Source: CAUZIB01 sp963663925 (GTDB lineage: Bacteria > Acidobacteriota > Vicinamibacteria > Vicinamibacterales > UBA8438). Taken from it: a stretch of 64,000 nucleotides of DNA. A program made the position numbers and the translations under genes. Positions within the stretch are counted from its first letter, which is position 1. Each line of letters starts with the position of its first letter. The stretch is from NCBI GenBank assembly GCA_965237405.1, contig OZ250139.1, positions 2,046,001 through 2,110,000 of the forward strand. Reading direction: 5' to 3'. Under the pieces are notes generated by a model. It made no database searches, was not told the DNA's origin, and worked only from the letters and a program-made list of their open reading frames with translations. This document shows positions 25,126-33,740 of this stretch, one piece after another.

Positions 25126-26204
25126 ATGACGGAGACGCGCGCGCCCGACACGCTGCTGGCCCATCTCGCGGAGAAGCTCTCCCATCGCCACGAGGACATT
25201 GCTGTTGAGGCCCTCGGGTACATCTTCCAGTCCAGGGCGGCACGCCGTGTCATGGAGGAGGTGTTGCGAGACGGCGGCGCAGAAGTTGGACCGATCGAAC
25301 AAGTGCAGTGCGGACCCAGGTCAGTGAGGGGCAGACGCGTCCAGATCTCGTTGGTGTTGATCAACACAACAAGGAATGCCTGTTCATCGAGGCGAAATTC
25401 TGGGCCGGACTCACCGAGCAGCAGCCCACCGCCTATCTCGATCGGCTGCCGCCACACACGGCGCTCTTGTTCGTCGCGCCCGCCTCGAGGATCGAACGGC
25501 TCTGGGCTGAGCTGCGCCGGCTGGCCGGAGCCGACGGCCCGCGTCCCGCGTCTGAGACGGCGGCGGTCAGAAGCGTCCCGACGGCCGGCGCGCGGCACCT
25601 GATGCTGACCAGCTGGGCGCACCTGCTCGAACGCCTCGATGGCGCCGGCGACTCGCACACCACAATCGCCGTACAGCAACTGCGAGGTCTGACCAAGATG
25701 AAGACTGAGGAAGCATTCCACCCGCTCCATCCGGACGAACTCGACCCCAAGGTCCCGCGTCGGTTGCTCAGCCTGCAGCGGCTCGTCGACGACGCCACAA
25801 ACCGTGCAGTCGGTGATGAGTACGCGAGCACAGAAGGCCTGAGAGTCACGCCGCTGGCCACCGGTTACGGTCGGTACCTGTATATTGCCGACGCTGCCGC
25901 GTGGTTTGGCATCAACTACGAATGCTGGGCTTATCCCTCGTATCCCAATACGCCTCTTTGGTTGTGTTTTTCAGAATGGCGAAAGGGAATGAGAAAGCCC
26001 ATCGATGAGACCCGCCGCGGGCTTGAGCCACTTGAGCGAAAAGACCCTCCGGAATGTTTCGAGGAGGATGGGGCGCTATATGTCCCCATCGAGTTCCCGG
26101 TACAAGTCGAGTATGACGCGGTGCTCAAGGCCGTGGTGAGACGTCTCCAGGAGGTCTCGGATTTGATCAGCGCGGCCGGGGGCGCGTCGAGCCCAACGGG
26201 GTAA
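25126..26204 (+). pseudogene. PD-(D/E)XK nuclease-like protein with a frameshift
   Basis: The first part reads MTETRAPDTLLAHLAEKLSH up to about VGPIEQV at 25305. The family sequence continues from 25308 in a different frame: TQVSEGQTRPDLVGVD, then LFIEAKFWAGLTEQQP. The latter holds the nuclease-like core Asp in RPDLVGV and Glu-Ala-Lys in FIEAKFW. The rest (AYLDRLPPHTALLFVAP, YLYIADAAAWFGINYECW) looks intact to a stop at 26204. A shift of one base near 25305-25316 is therefore needed to make the protein. It would be a DNA-cutting or DNA-binding accessory protein; its paired small gene lies upstream. Confidence 0.6.
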
Positions 26205-26367
26205 GGCGTCGTATCGAGCGTGGACCTACAAAGAGCGGGTGGGCCAGCAATGCGTTTCTCTTATTTGGACAGAAGTCACGAATACCTGGCTGCGTTCGAT
26301 GAGGCCGCAACGGAAGGTCGGTGAAACCGCTGGCGTAGCCGGTCACCCGGCCACGCATTCCACCCGA

Positions 26368-27449
26368 GGCGTTGTTGCACGAATCGTCGCTGGCCCGCAC
26401 GATGCTCACCGACAGGATCCTCACCTGCCGATGCGATACGACACTGGTCGGCCGAGAGCGGTCATCTGATTGAGGATCTCACAGCCGAGGACGACTTCAC
26501 TCCCCTGCCCGGCTGGGCTCCGGGCGCGAAGACCAGCTCCGATGATGGACTTGTCGCGGAAGAACGTGTTCTCCACCCGGCCCTGACGATGGTACCCTGA
26601 CGCCTGCTTCCAGCGGCGCCGGCCGAGCGTCTTCACCAACGTGATCGTCCGATCCCGCGCGGGCGACCGCGGGCCGTGCCCAGAGACGTTCGCCGTCCTG
26701 GCCGGTGGGACGACGACCGTCGCGCCCCGCGCCCGCGCGGTCTCGTAGAGAGCGACCGTGTCATAGGCGGCGTCAGCGATGACGCGCACGAGATGGCCAT
26801 CCACCGCGTTGAGCAGATCGAGGGCGGTGGTCGCATCCTCACCCGTCGCCTCGGTCAGCGTGTGGACACGGATCACGCCTGACTGATCGACGCCAAGGTG
26901 GAGCTTCCTCCAACCACGTCTGCCGCAGCCACCATGTTTCGCGGCCACCCACTCACCTGCCCCGACGATGGACAGACCCGTGCTGTCGAGCACGAGATGG
27001 ATGCCCTCGCCGGGCGGGACCGGTCGCAAACGGCGCGTCAGATGCTGACTGCGCCGGGAGAGCGTCGTATGGTCGGGGACGGAGAGGTCGAGGCGCATCA
27101 TCCCGAACAGGGCGTGCAGGAACCCTTCGGCCTGGCGCAGCGGGAGATGGGAGAGGAGCCGCAGGGTCATGGCGGTCTCGATGGCGAGATCCGAGTAGCG
27201 CCGCTGCCCACCCCGCCGGCCGCTCCGGCCGGGCGTCCAGGCAGCGATCGCCTCCGATGTCAACCACACCGTCACATCGCCGCGTCGAACGAGAGCCTGA
27301 TTGTAGGCCGGCCAGTTCGCAACGCGGCACTTCGTCTTATACGTGGGATGGACCTTCGACTGCATCCCTGTAGTGTGGCTCCTGCGGAGGGTCACGAGAA
27401 GTGCGAACCACGCCGCCCCACCCGCAGATGGTCTTCATGCAACAACGCC
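26368..27449 (-). mobile_element. IS5-family (IS903-like) insertion sequence, copy 2
   Basis: Perfect 12-bp terminal inverted repeats, GGCGTTGTTGCA at 26368-26379 and TGCAACAACGCC at 27438-27449, bound a 1082-bp element. Similarity continues inward for a few bases (GAA after one mismatch). It contains one intact transposase. Flanking bases (CCCGA on the left, GCTCT on the right) show no target duplication, so the copy is old or was rearranged. It separates the two nuclease-type genes inside the repeat-flanked segment. Confidence 0.85.
26421..27365 (-). CDS. IS903-like DDE transposase, second type
   Basis: The 314-residue protein starts MQSKVHPTYKTKCRVANWPA at an ATG that matches the start of copy 1; an upstream in-frame ATG lies at 27395. 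DDE-type blocks are visible: LVLDSTGLSIVGAGEW, RVIADAAYDTVALYE and GRVENTFFRDKSIIG. Compared with the transposase at 2010-2954, the same blocks are kept but many residues differ. This means two related IS types rather than one recently copied element. Confidence 0.85.
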   Translation of the reverse strand: MQSKVHPTYKTKCRVANWPAYNQALVRRGDVTVWLTSEAIAAWTPGRSGRRGGQRRYSDLAIETAMTLRLLSHLPLRQAEGFLHALFGMMRLDLSVPDHTTLSRRSQHLTRRLRPVPPGEGIHLVLDSTGLSIVGAGEWVAAKHGGCGRRGWRKLHLGVDQSGVIRVHTLTEATGEDATTALDLLNAVDGHLVRVIADAAYDTVALYETARARGATVVVPPARTANVSGHGPRSPARDRTITLVKTLGRRRWKQASGYHRQGRVENTFFRDKSIIGAGLRARSPAGQGSEVVLGCEILNQMTALGRPVSYRIGR

Positions 27450-27613
27450 GCTCTCGACCGCCTCCGAGCACCTGGCTGGTTAGCAGGCGATTACGGATCG
27501 GAAACTTATTGGGACGCCTGAACCGCCCCTCGGTGAACGCGGGCGGCGCTATCTCTTGAAGAAGCGGAATAGCACGTGGGAGTCGCGGTCTGCGGCCTCA
27601 CGCACAACCCCAG

Positions 27614-28888
27614 TCATTCAGCGCCATCGTCCCGGTTCTCAAGAGCCTCACGGATTTTCCGGACAGTGGCGTCGATGATCTCGAACCATTCCGGACCGTG
27701 TGTGACCAACGCGGCAAGTGGCGGACTGCCCTTTTTCGGGCCATCGCTTATCGCTACATGTTCCCGTTCCGTGCCCTTCGGTGTGCGGAACCTGCGGCGG
27801 GTCGCACCAGGAATCAGGGCAGCGACTTGGTCTAGGTAGCTCTGATAGATAGACGCGTCAAACCCGCGGCGTTGACACGCTCCACCCAGCCAGTACGTGT
27901 CCCCGAGGGTCCCCCCTCGGCTGAGCTTCCCAAACGTGAAGCGATGGCCGGTCTCGTCTTCGTATCTCAGCAGTGGACCCCCTTCACCCCACGTGATCGT
28001 CAGGTCGTGTGCGGGGGCTTGCTCGAGCACCCACTGTGCGAACGTGACGACCTCCGGCGAGCTCGATTCTGACAGCTGATCGAGGAAAGCCCTCTCCGTG
28101 ATCGGTCGTCGCTCGCCCTGTGCTTTGGTCGGCGTGGGAGGTACTGAGACGTGGATCGCGTCCGGTTGCACCGTCGTTTTAATCTCGACGACCGCGCGCG
28201 TCACCTCGCGAGTCCGCGCAACAATCCTCGGTTGCACGAAGAAATCTGCCGGGTGGGCCTTGTCATCGAGGGCGTAGAGCCCCATCTCAACTAAACCCAG
28301 TGTGAATTGAAGCTGGGGTGTCTGGTTGAGGAAGTCTGCCATCTTCTCAACGCCTTCGTGGATGCCGTCACCAACGATCAGCAAGACAAAACGGCCGAGC
28401 CGCAAGTTTCGATTCATGCGGTCGACAAACTCTTGCTCGTCCACGTCGTCGTCACCATCGCTCGCAAGATCGACCAGCGGGTCGGAGGACGCCACGGTGC
28501 CGTTGTTTCGGCATGACAGCACGGCCTGCCGCAGGTCATCGTAGGTCCACGTTGAGAGGTTCGAGGCGTAGTCGATGATCTGCGCAACGACGGTTCGGCG
28601 CGCCTCGGGATTCCGCCAAAGCTTCGTTTCAACGAGCGTCAGGTACCCCTCTCCGTTCATGAAGATCAGATCAAGAAATCCACCCCCGACCGGCAACTCA
28701 CGCGCAAGAGGGCGAAGACCAGCGAATAGCGGCTCGATGTCTCCGACTGGGATCAACGTGGGGTGTGCGAACAGCAAGTCCTGAAGTGCGAGTTCATCGA
28801 ACGTTCGCTCATCGAGTGGGACTCGACGAAGCGGTGTCGCCTCGCCGTCTCGCACGAGTACCGGGGTCACGAACTGTCTGTCTTTCAT
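27614..28888 (-). CDS. PD-(D/E)XK endonuclease-like protein
   Basis: The protein of about 424 residues starts MKDRQFVTPVLVRDGEATPL; an upstream in-frame start at 28906 adds six residues. A nuclease core lies near residue 70-90: Asp in GGFLDLIFMN and Glu-Thr-Lys in LVETKLWRN, followed by a helix (VVAQIIDYASNL). This is the order seen in PD-(D/E)XK enzymes related to DUF91/NucS-like proteins. The C-terminal half is unfamiliar. It is the last gene before repeat R2 and is read toward the IS. A role in restriction or DNA repair is likely, but the substrate is unknown. Confidence 0.6.
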   Translation of the reverse strand: MKDRQFVTPVLVRDGEATPLRRVPLDERTFDELALQDLLFAHPTLIPVGDIEPLFAGLRPLARELPVGGGFLDLIFMNGEGYLTLVETKLWRNPEARRTVVAQIIDYASNLSTWTYDDLRQAVLSCRNNGTVASSDPLVDLASDGDDDVDEQEFVDRMNRNLRLGRFVLLIVGDGIHEGVEKMADFLNQTPQLQFTLGLVEMGLYALDDKAHPADFFVQPRIVARTREVTRAVVEIKTTVQPDAIHVSVPPTPTKAQGERRPITERAFLDQLSESSSPEVVTFAQWVLEQAPAHDLTITWGEGGPLLRYEDETGHRFTFGKLSRGGTLGDTYWLGGACQRRGFDASIYQSYLDQVAALIPGATRRRFRTPKGTEREHVAISDGPKKGSPPLAALVTHGPEWFEIIDATVRKIREALENRDDGAE

Positions 28889-29143
28889 GTCGTCACCGAC
28901 CCTCACAGGTTATCGATCACCAGCGCCTGCAACGATCTTACTCGGCTGCGAGCGCGGCGGCGGCTCAAGGAAACGGTTGCCCGGCGTGCTGGCGTGGGCG
29001 CCGGAGGACGAGCCGAAAGCGGGACTCTGGACCGAGCCGCTAGGTCCTCTTCCCCTTCTTATGGGCCGGTGTTTGTCTGTGTGGTCTTTAGTTGGGAGCG
29101 ACGATTTGCTCCAATTGTAGATCGCTCGTGTAATAGGCCTTTA

Positions 29144-29880
29144 ATCTCTAGGAAAATCAAAATCTCATTTCTGAGGTGCCTCGGGCCACGTTGTTCTCGT
29201 CGGCGAACATGCGGCCGAACTGGTCAGAAACGAAACGACCTCGACGCCCGCCTCGGCCGCGAGTGTGGAGGTATCGACACCACCGGCTCGGCGTGCGCCG
29301 TACCCCCCCACCCCCGAATCTCGTCCGGATGAGCGGCGTGACCGTCCGCCCCCCCTTGCGCGCATTTTCGCAGAATTTGATTTCTAAAATTTCGGACGCC
29401 CCCCTATGAACATTGACGAAAAGGCCTTTACCCCGGACATCCGCGTCGCCACGTGGCCCGAAAAAACGCTCATTTCGCGCAAAACGATGACCGCGCGCCA
29501 CCTCCGCCGCCGCCGCGCCGCGGCCCGCGCGAAGTGGCCGCAGTATTTACCCGACGTCGCCTACCGGATCGAAGGCCGCCCGCAGCCCAAACGCGGCCGC
29601 AGGCGGAGCTGGAGCGAGGTCGCTCGCGACAACTTTCTCGCCAGTTTCCCGCCCGGTATTCCGCCCTGGGCCTGTGAAGCCCTGAAACCCGAGCATCGCC
29701 CGCGCACCCTGACGCTCGCCGAGCTGCTCGCCGCCTATGCGGAGGACGAACTTGCCACCTACTACTACTGACACCCCCGTCGATGCCCTACTGGCCGCAG
29801 CCACGATCTTGATGGGCTGGACGCAGCAGCGTAGAAGTGATTACCTTCAAACCACTGTCCAAGAACCCTGGGGCGGTACA
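29144..29880 (+). repeat. 737-bp direct repeat, copy 2 (R2)
   Basis: Second copy of the repeat at 24016-24752, in the same orientation, with 4391 bp between the copies. The middle of the repeat differs much more than the ends. It carries ORF1 at 29406-29771 and the start of ORF2 at 29737. Confidence 0.85.
29406..29771 (+). CDS. Repeat-borne ORF1, copy 2 (121 residues, unknown)
   Basis: Same length as the first copy, starting MNIDEKAFTPDIRVATWPEK. The middle (GRPQPKRGRRRSWSEVARDN) differs from copy 1 while keeping charge and spacing. The last ~40 residues are identical. The pattern of silent and conservative changes argues that this frame was under selection in both lineages before the ends were made uniform. 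No known domain; the high arginine content would suit nucleic-acid binding. Confidence 0.6.
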   Translation: MNIDEKAFTPDIRVATWPEKTLISRKTMTARHLRRRRAAARAKWPQYLPDVAYRIEGRPQPKRGRRRSWSEVARDNFLASFPPGIPPWACEALKPEHRPRTLTLAELLAAYAEDELATYYY

Positions 29881-30108
29881 TTGTGGGGTCGCCACTTGAA
29901 CGGCTCCCTTCGCATCGAGACGACTGGTTCCCGCAGTTCCATAGAGAAGCCTGGACCAGGCTCACGCCACCTGCACGCCGGACACCGCCTGGGCAGCCTT
30001 CAGGGCAACCCCCAGACTTCTCCCGACGGTATCACCCTCCGTCGGTTTCGATGTCAGGTACTGGTTCACGACGAGTCAACGGTGGTTCACTTGCGTTCGT
30101 CTTTCTGA
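29737..30108 (+). CDS. Repeat-borne ORF2, copy 2 (chimeric 3' end)
   Basis: The first 48 codons equal ORF2 of copy 1, except for one residue (TTTDT versus TTIDT). After the repeat ends at 29880 the frame continues for about 75 codons of unrelated, low-confidence sequence to a stop at 30108. The tail is probably not part of the original protein. Confidence 0.25.
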   Translation: MRRTNLPPTTTDTPVDALLAAATILMGWTQQRRSDYLQTTVQEPWGGTLWGRHLNGSLRIETTGSRSSIEKPGPGSRHLHAGHRLGSLQGNPQTSPDGITLRRFRCQVLVHDESTVVHLRSSF

Positions 30109-30770
30109 TCCACACCTGCCGAGTCATGCTCGACGTTTCCCCAACGCTCACGACCACCACTCTTAATGACAGCCGCTTGGGGTGGTTTGAAGCCGGCTCC
30201 TGACAACCGACTTCGACGGGCCTCCCGTCATCTTCCCTACAGCTTTCTGCGGCGCACGGTGGTAGAGCCAGACTGCGTGACTGATGATCTCAGACGGGAA
30301 TCGATAGCCGTGATAGCTCGGCGCTTGGCTGCTCATTCACTCACTGTGCGCCATGCAGGGATACGGGGTCGCTATGACCCCGCACGAGAGGCGCTCCCGT
30401 CGAGACGTCGCATCAACAGGCCGATCGGCCCGGCCGAAGTCCGAATCAGTTCCGGGCGTCACCGTCGACGACGGTTGGCCCGGTCGCGGCTCAGACCTGA
30501 ACGGGCAGACGCGCGCGCCAGGGGGATGAAAGACTCGGTCCCGCGTGTCGTGGCAGATGGCCGACGCGGCAAGGCGCTCAGCGCGGCGCTCGATGCGCGG
30601 CGACCCAACCCAAGGATCGTGACGATCCCGTCGCGTGACGCGTGGGTACATGTGGAGCGGCCGGCATGCTACTGTTCACAAGAGGCCGTACAACAGCCTC
30701 GAGGGGTTTGGTTCTTGAGTTCCGAGGAGTTCTTGGACATGCGGCCAAGCCCAGTGAAGGAGTCTCGACC
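29881..30770. other. 890-bp stretch without a recognised gene
   Basis: Several open frames occur on both strands (the longest at 30166-30774). They are arginine- and proline-rich with no family resemblance, so I treat them as chance frames in GC-rich DNA. The stretch looks like decayed mobile DNA, but I can name no element. Confidence 0.4.
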
Positions 30771-30870
30771 ATGAAACAACAGAGGGTGACGGTCCGACCA
30801 CACACCTTAGTGGCTGAGGCGTCGACCCTGCTTACCGAGGGTCGCGAATCTTGGCCGTCGTGCGCTCAGC

Positions 30871-31308
30871 GTGATCCTTGACGCGGGCGACAAGCTGACC
30901 GTCGCGAAAGCCGGATGCACACACGGCGACTGGTTGCCGCTCCTTCGCACCCACAAGATCAAACCCCGGACGGCGCAAGAGGTGTCGGCTCGCCGCGACC
31001 AAATACGCGAACTTCGCGCATTTGAGGATCTGACCCCGGCCGGGGCGCGGCGTCTGCTCAAGGCCGTGGATGACCCACTCACGTATGAGGCCACCGAGGC
31101 GCGCCTGGCGGCGCGTGAGGCTGACGGCGTTCCGGTATGGATGCACGGCAATGCTCGTGAGCAACAGCTCGGCGCGGTCGCTGACGGGCTCGGGCCTGAC
31201 GACGTGGCTAGGCTGTGGGCCACCTACGAGGACACCTACGGCGACGAGGATGACCGACTCACCCAGCGGCTCATCACGGCGTTCGAGCGGCGCGAGGTAG
31301 ACGCATGA
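30871..31308 (+). CDS. DUF3102-like phage protein (5' part probably lost)
   Basis: From GTG 30871 the frame encodes VILDAGDKLTVAKAGCTHGD, then WLPLL and IKPRTAQEVSARRDQIRELR. This is the pattern of DUF3102 proteins of phages, normally a gene-internal region (LIEAKA..HGEWLPWL..). The normal N-terminus is missing. A plus-strand ATG at 30771 starts a 36-codon frame that ends before it, suggesting a former frameshifted 5' part. The C-terminal half is acidic and helical. It is a phage remnant of uncertain function. Confidence 0.5.
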   Translation: MILDAGDKLTVAKAGCTHGDWLPLLRTHKIKPRTAQEVSARRDQIRELRAFEDLTPAGARRLLKAVDDPLTYEATEARLAAREADGVPVWMHGNAREQQLGAVADGLGPDDVARLWATYEDTYGDEDDRLTQRLITAFERREVDA

Positions 31309-31775
31309 CGCCGTCTTCCACACCCCCCGCGAGCATCACCTCGGTGGTCGACGCACACCCGCGTGACCGGCAGCCCGCCACGCGCGTGAGCCGGCATGGC
31401 GCTTCACTGGCGGCAACCACCAGGCCCTGAGTATCCGTGCCGTTCTGGACGTCTCGCACCCGTCGCCCGCGTCTATCCGGATCGCGCTTTACACGCGGCA
31501 GGCACGCCGGGGTTCGAGCGGATCGCGCGACAGGCGATCAAGACGCCCGATCTCGGCCCGCTCGAGGTCACCCTCATGCGGTCCGCCACGGGGCGGCGGT
31601 AGCCTAATGTCCGTGCGATCCTTCTGAGAGTTTCGAAGTATAGCGAAACGCAGAAACCCGGCGCGGTGTTCAGAAGGGCGTGAAGAACCTCAGCCTCGTA
31701 ACGTCCATCTCGCCGCCGAGGCGCGCGCGGCCTTGGCGCTCCTAGACTCGGGTAACCAAGGCGCCCACACACGCT
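31309..31775. other. 467-bp stretch without a recognised gene
   Basis: A 41-codon frame at 31305-31430 overlaps the preceding stop by four bases (ATGA), but its product (MTPSSTPPASITSVV and on) has no recognised features. The rest is featureless GC-rich DNA. Confidence 0.35.
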
Positions 31776-31979
31776 ATGACCGGTCGCATCTGCCTCGTCA
31801 CCGAATCGACGCACGGCATCGGGCTCGCCACGGCCATGGGGCTGGCGCGTGCCGGAGCCACGGTGGTAGTACACGGCCGTAACGCCGCATGGGTCGAGAC
31901 GGTCGTGGAAACGATCCGGGGCGAGCCCGGCAATCGAGCGGTGTCGACCCCGATGACGCCTGCGTCAGAGCGACGCTAG
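31776..31979 (+). pseudogene. Short-chain dehydrogenase, N-terminal fragment
   Basis: The 67-codon frame begins MTGRICLVTESTHGIGLATA and continues MGLARAGATVVVHGRN. This is the start of the Rossmann fold of short-chain dehydrogenases/reductases (family motif TGxxxGIG, here with TEST in place of TGAS). Similarity ends after about 55 codons. The catalytic Ser-Tyr-Lys part is absent. A remnant only. Confidence 0.7.
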
Positions 31980-32293
31980 TCTCTCGCTACCGCGAACAGA
32001 CTCTTAACCGCTACGACCAAGACCGCGCCCCCCAGGAAGAGCACGAGATTCGCGATGATCCGGGTCACCACCTCCCCGATGTAGGGGATCCCTCCCACGG
32101 CGTTTGCCGCTACGATCAGCGCTATCGTCGCTAAGAGGAAAGTCTGACTCTCCTTATCGCTGATATTCAAGAATCCGACGATCAAGCCAAGCACTGCGAG
32201 TACCCAGCCAAACCAAGCTTGCTCAAAGCCTAAGCCTCCGGCCACAGCGATCACCAGTCCAGCGACAAAAACGCACTTGCCCACTAGCGCCAT
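31976..32293 (-). CDS. Small membrane protein, unknown function
   Basis: The 105-residue protein has about four hydrophobic helices. They are CVFVAGLVIAVAGGLGF, WFGWVLAVLGLIVGFLNI, TFLLATIALIVAANAVGG and IIANLVLFLGGAVLVVAV, with a charged ISDKESQ turn. It looks like a conserved archaeal/bacterial small integral membrane protein, and the frame is intact. It is one of the few undamaged genes in this debris region. Its 3' end overlaps the dehydrogenase fragment by four bases on the opposite strand. Confidence 0.6.
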   Translation of the reverse strand: MALVGKCVFVAGLVIAVAGGLGFEQAWFGWVLAVLGLIVGFLNISDKESQTFLLATIALIVAANAVGGIPYIGEVVTRIIANLVLFLGGAVLVVAVKSLFAVARD

Positions 32294-32604
32294 TGCTCCT
32301 CCTTGCCTAGGAAACGGAATGGGAGACTATCAGGGCTGGTCGAGACCAGCCACGATGACCTTCCCGAGTGGAGACGTCCCTCGTTCGATCACTCGTCTTC
32401 CAATCGTGCCGGGCAATTGTATTCGATCAGGGCGCAGACCGGGGGCCGATGGCGAGGGCTCCTTCGGCCCGGGTGGGGCCCGGGACATCTCCCGCTCTGC
32501 GCCGCCGGCCGGCTTGGTGACCGGCACGCTCCTCGGTGTAGACATTACGGACCTCGTTGGACACTTTGTGCAACCGTAGGTGTCCAGAAATCTGGAGGTC
32601 AGGC
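32294..32604. other. 311-bp stretch, probable IS end near its right side
   Basis: No gene seen. TGGACACTTTGTGCAACCGT at 32559-32578 followed by TGTCCAGAAATCTGGAGG looks like the left end and leader of an IS whose transposase fragment starts at 32605. Confidence 0.3.
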
Positions 32605-32739
32605 ATGAACAAAGCCCAGCGGGATATTCGCCGGAAGAAACGGGTGTTGGAGCACGCCACGCGCATCGGCAACGTCCGAAAGACGTGCCGCAATCAACTG
32701 CGTCGCGTGCGCTCGACGTTCTTCGGAGAGACACACTAG
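32605..32739 (+). pseudogene. Transposase N-terminal fragment
   Basis: The 44-codon frame MNKAQRDIRRKKRVLEHATR, then IGNVRKTCR, matches the N-terminal helix-turn-helix of integrase-core transposases (IS481/IS3-like). There KTCR is normally followed by a YFGI-type turn and RSTFYRW. Here the turn is garbled (NQLRRVRSTFFGE) and the frame ends. The catalytic domain is absent. Confidence 0.5.
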
Positions 32740-32757
32740 CGTCGATGTCCGGCGCGT

Positions 32758-32898
32758 CCGACGCATGTGTCCCGGCTCTCTCGCGCCGGTGGCGAGCAGC
32801 TTGTCGTCTCGGACAAACAGGATGCTCACTATCAGTCGGATGACCTCGCACGGCGTGAAATGGTCGCCCGCGAGCCGGCCGGTCCCCTTCAACGTCAC
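32758..32898 (-). pseudogene. Type I restriction methylase (HsdM-like) fragment
   Basis: The reverse strand encodes GRLAGDHFTPCEVIRLIVSI and then LFVRDD. This matches the conserved GEHFTPREVIRLMV block just before the SAM motif of HsdM proteins. Only about 35 codons are recognisable, and the SAM motif itself is not preserved. A relic of a lost type I system. Confidence 0.55.
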
Positions 32899-33042
32899 GC
32901 CTTCACTGGTATCGGTATCGACATCAACTCTCAGGCACAGCGCCGCTCGAACAGCGCCAGGTTGCCCAGGGCATTGAGGAGGCGCAGACGCTGGTGCCCA
33001 GGCCGAGGCTCATCCTCCCACGGCATCCTCCCAGGCTCGACA

Positions 33043-33740
33043 GACCTGCAGCGGCTCTCGGTCGTCATTCAGGGATTTGGGAACGTCGGCGGGATCGCCG
33101 CCACCCTGTTCCACGAGGCCGGCGCGCGGATTGTCGCCGTGAGTGACACGCGGGGTGGGATCCATTGCGCGGACGGCATCGACCCGGCCGCCGCCCACCG
33201 GCACAAGCGCGAGACCGGGTCGCTGAACGGCCTGGCGGGTTGCCAGGCCGTGACCAACGAAGAGCTCCTGACGTTACCCTGCGACATCCTGATCCCCGCG
33301 GCTCTCGAGAATCAGCTCAGGGGCGACAACGCGCGCGACTGTCCAGGCGCGGATGATCGTGGAGTTGGCCAACGGCCCGACCACACCCGAGGCCGACGCG
33401 GTCCTCCACGAACGAGAGATCTCGGTGCTGCCCGACATCCTCGCCAACGCCGGCGGCGTGACCATCAGCTATTACGAGTGGGTGCAGAACAACGAGAACG
33501 AGCAGTGGGACGAAGACGAAGTGAACGGCAAGCTCGAACGGATCATGACGAAGGCTGCCGACGACAGTCATCGAAAAGCAGACCAAGATCAACGGCTCCT
33601 TGGTGGACTTGGAGACGGAGCGGCAGCGTCTGGGTCGGGGCGGCGATCCGCTGGACCCTGTCGATCTACGGACGGCCGCGTTCGTCCTGGCTGTTGAGAA
33701 GGTGGCGCGGGTGGCGATCGATCGAGGGATCTGGCCGTAG
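33043..33740 (+). pseudogene. Glutamate dehydrogenase C-terminal half, multiply frameshifted
   Basis: The plus strand reads as the NAD(P)-binding domain of Glu/Leu dehydrogenases: LQRLSVVIQGFGNVGGIAAT, then CDILIPAALENQL. A frame change near 33330 is followed by ARMIVELANGPTTPEADAVL, ISVLPDILANAGGVTISYYE and WVQNNENEQWDEDEVN. A second shift near 33560 leads to KQTKINGSLVDLETERQR and AVEKVARVAIDRGIWP. The catalytic N-terminal domain is absent. This chromosomal-type metabolic gene was broken among mobile debris and is not functional. Confidence 0.8.

Noticed and set aside
30166..30774. 202-codon forward frame
   Set aside because: Arginine-rich composition without family features, no ribosome-binding site, and other frames of similar length overlap it; typical chance frame in GC-rich DNA.
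32912..33040. Reverse-strand scrap resembling the end of a GmrSD/DUF1524-type protein (LRLLNALGNLALFERR)
   Set aside because: Only about 25 codons, no HNH motif, and the match is to a loose pattern.
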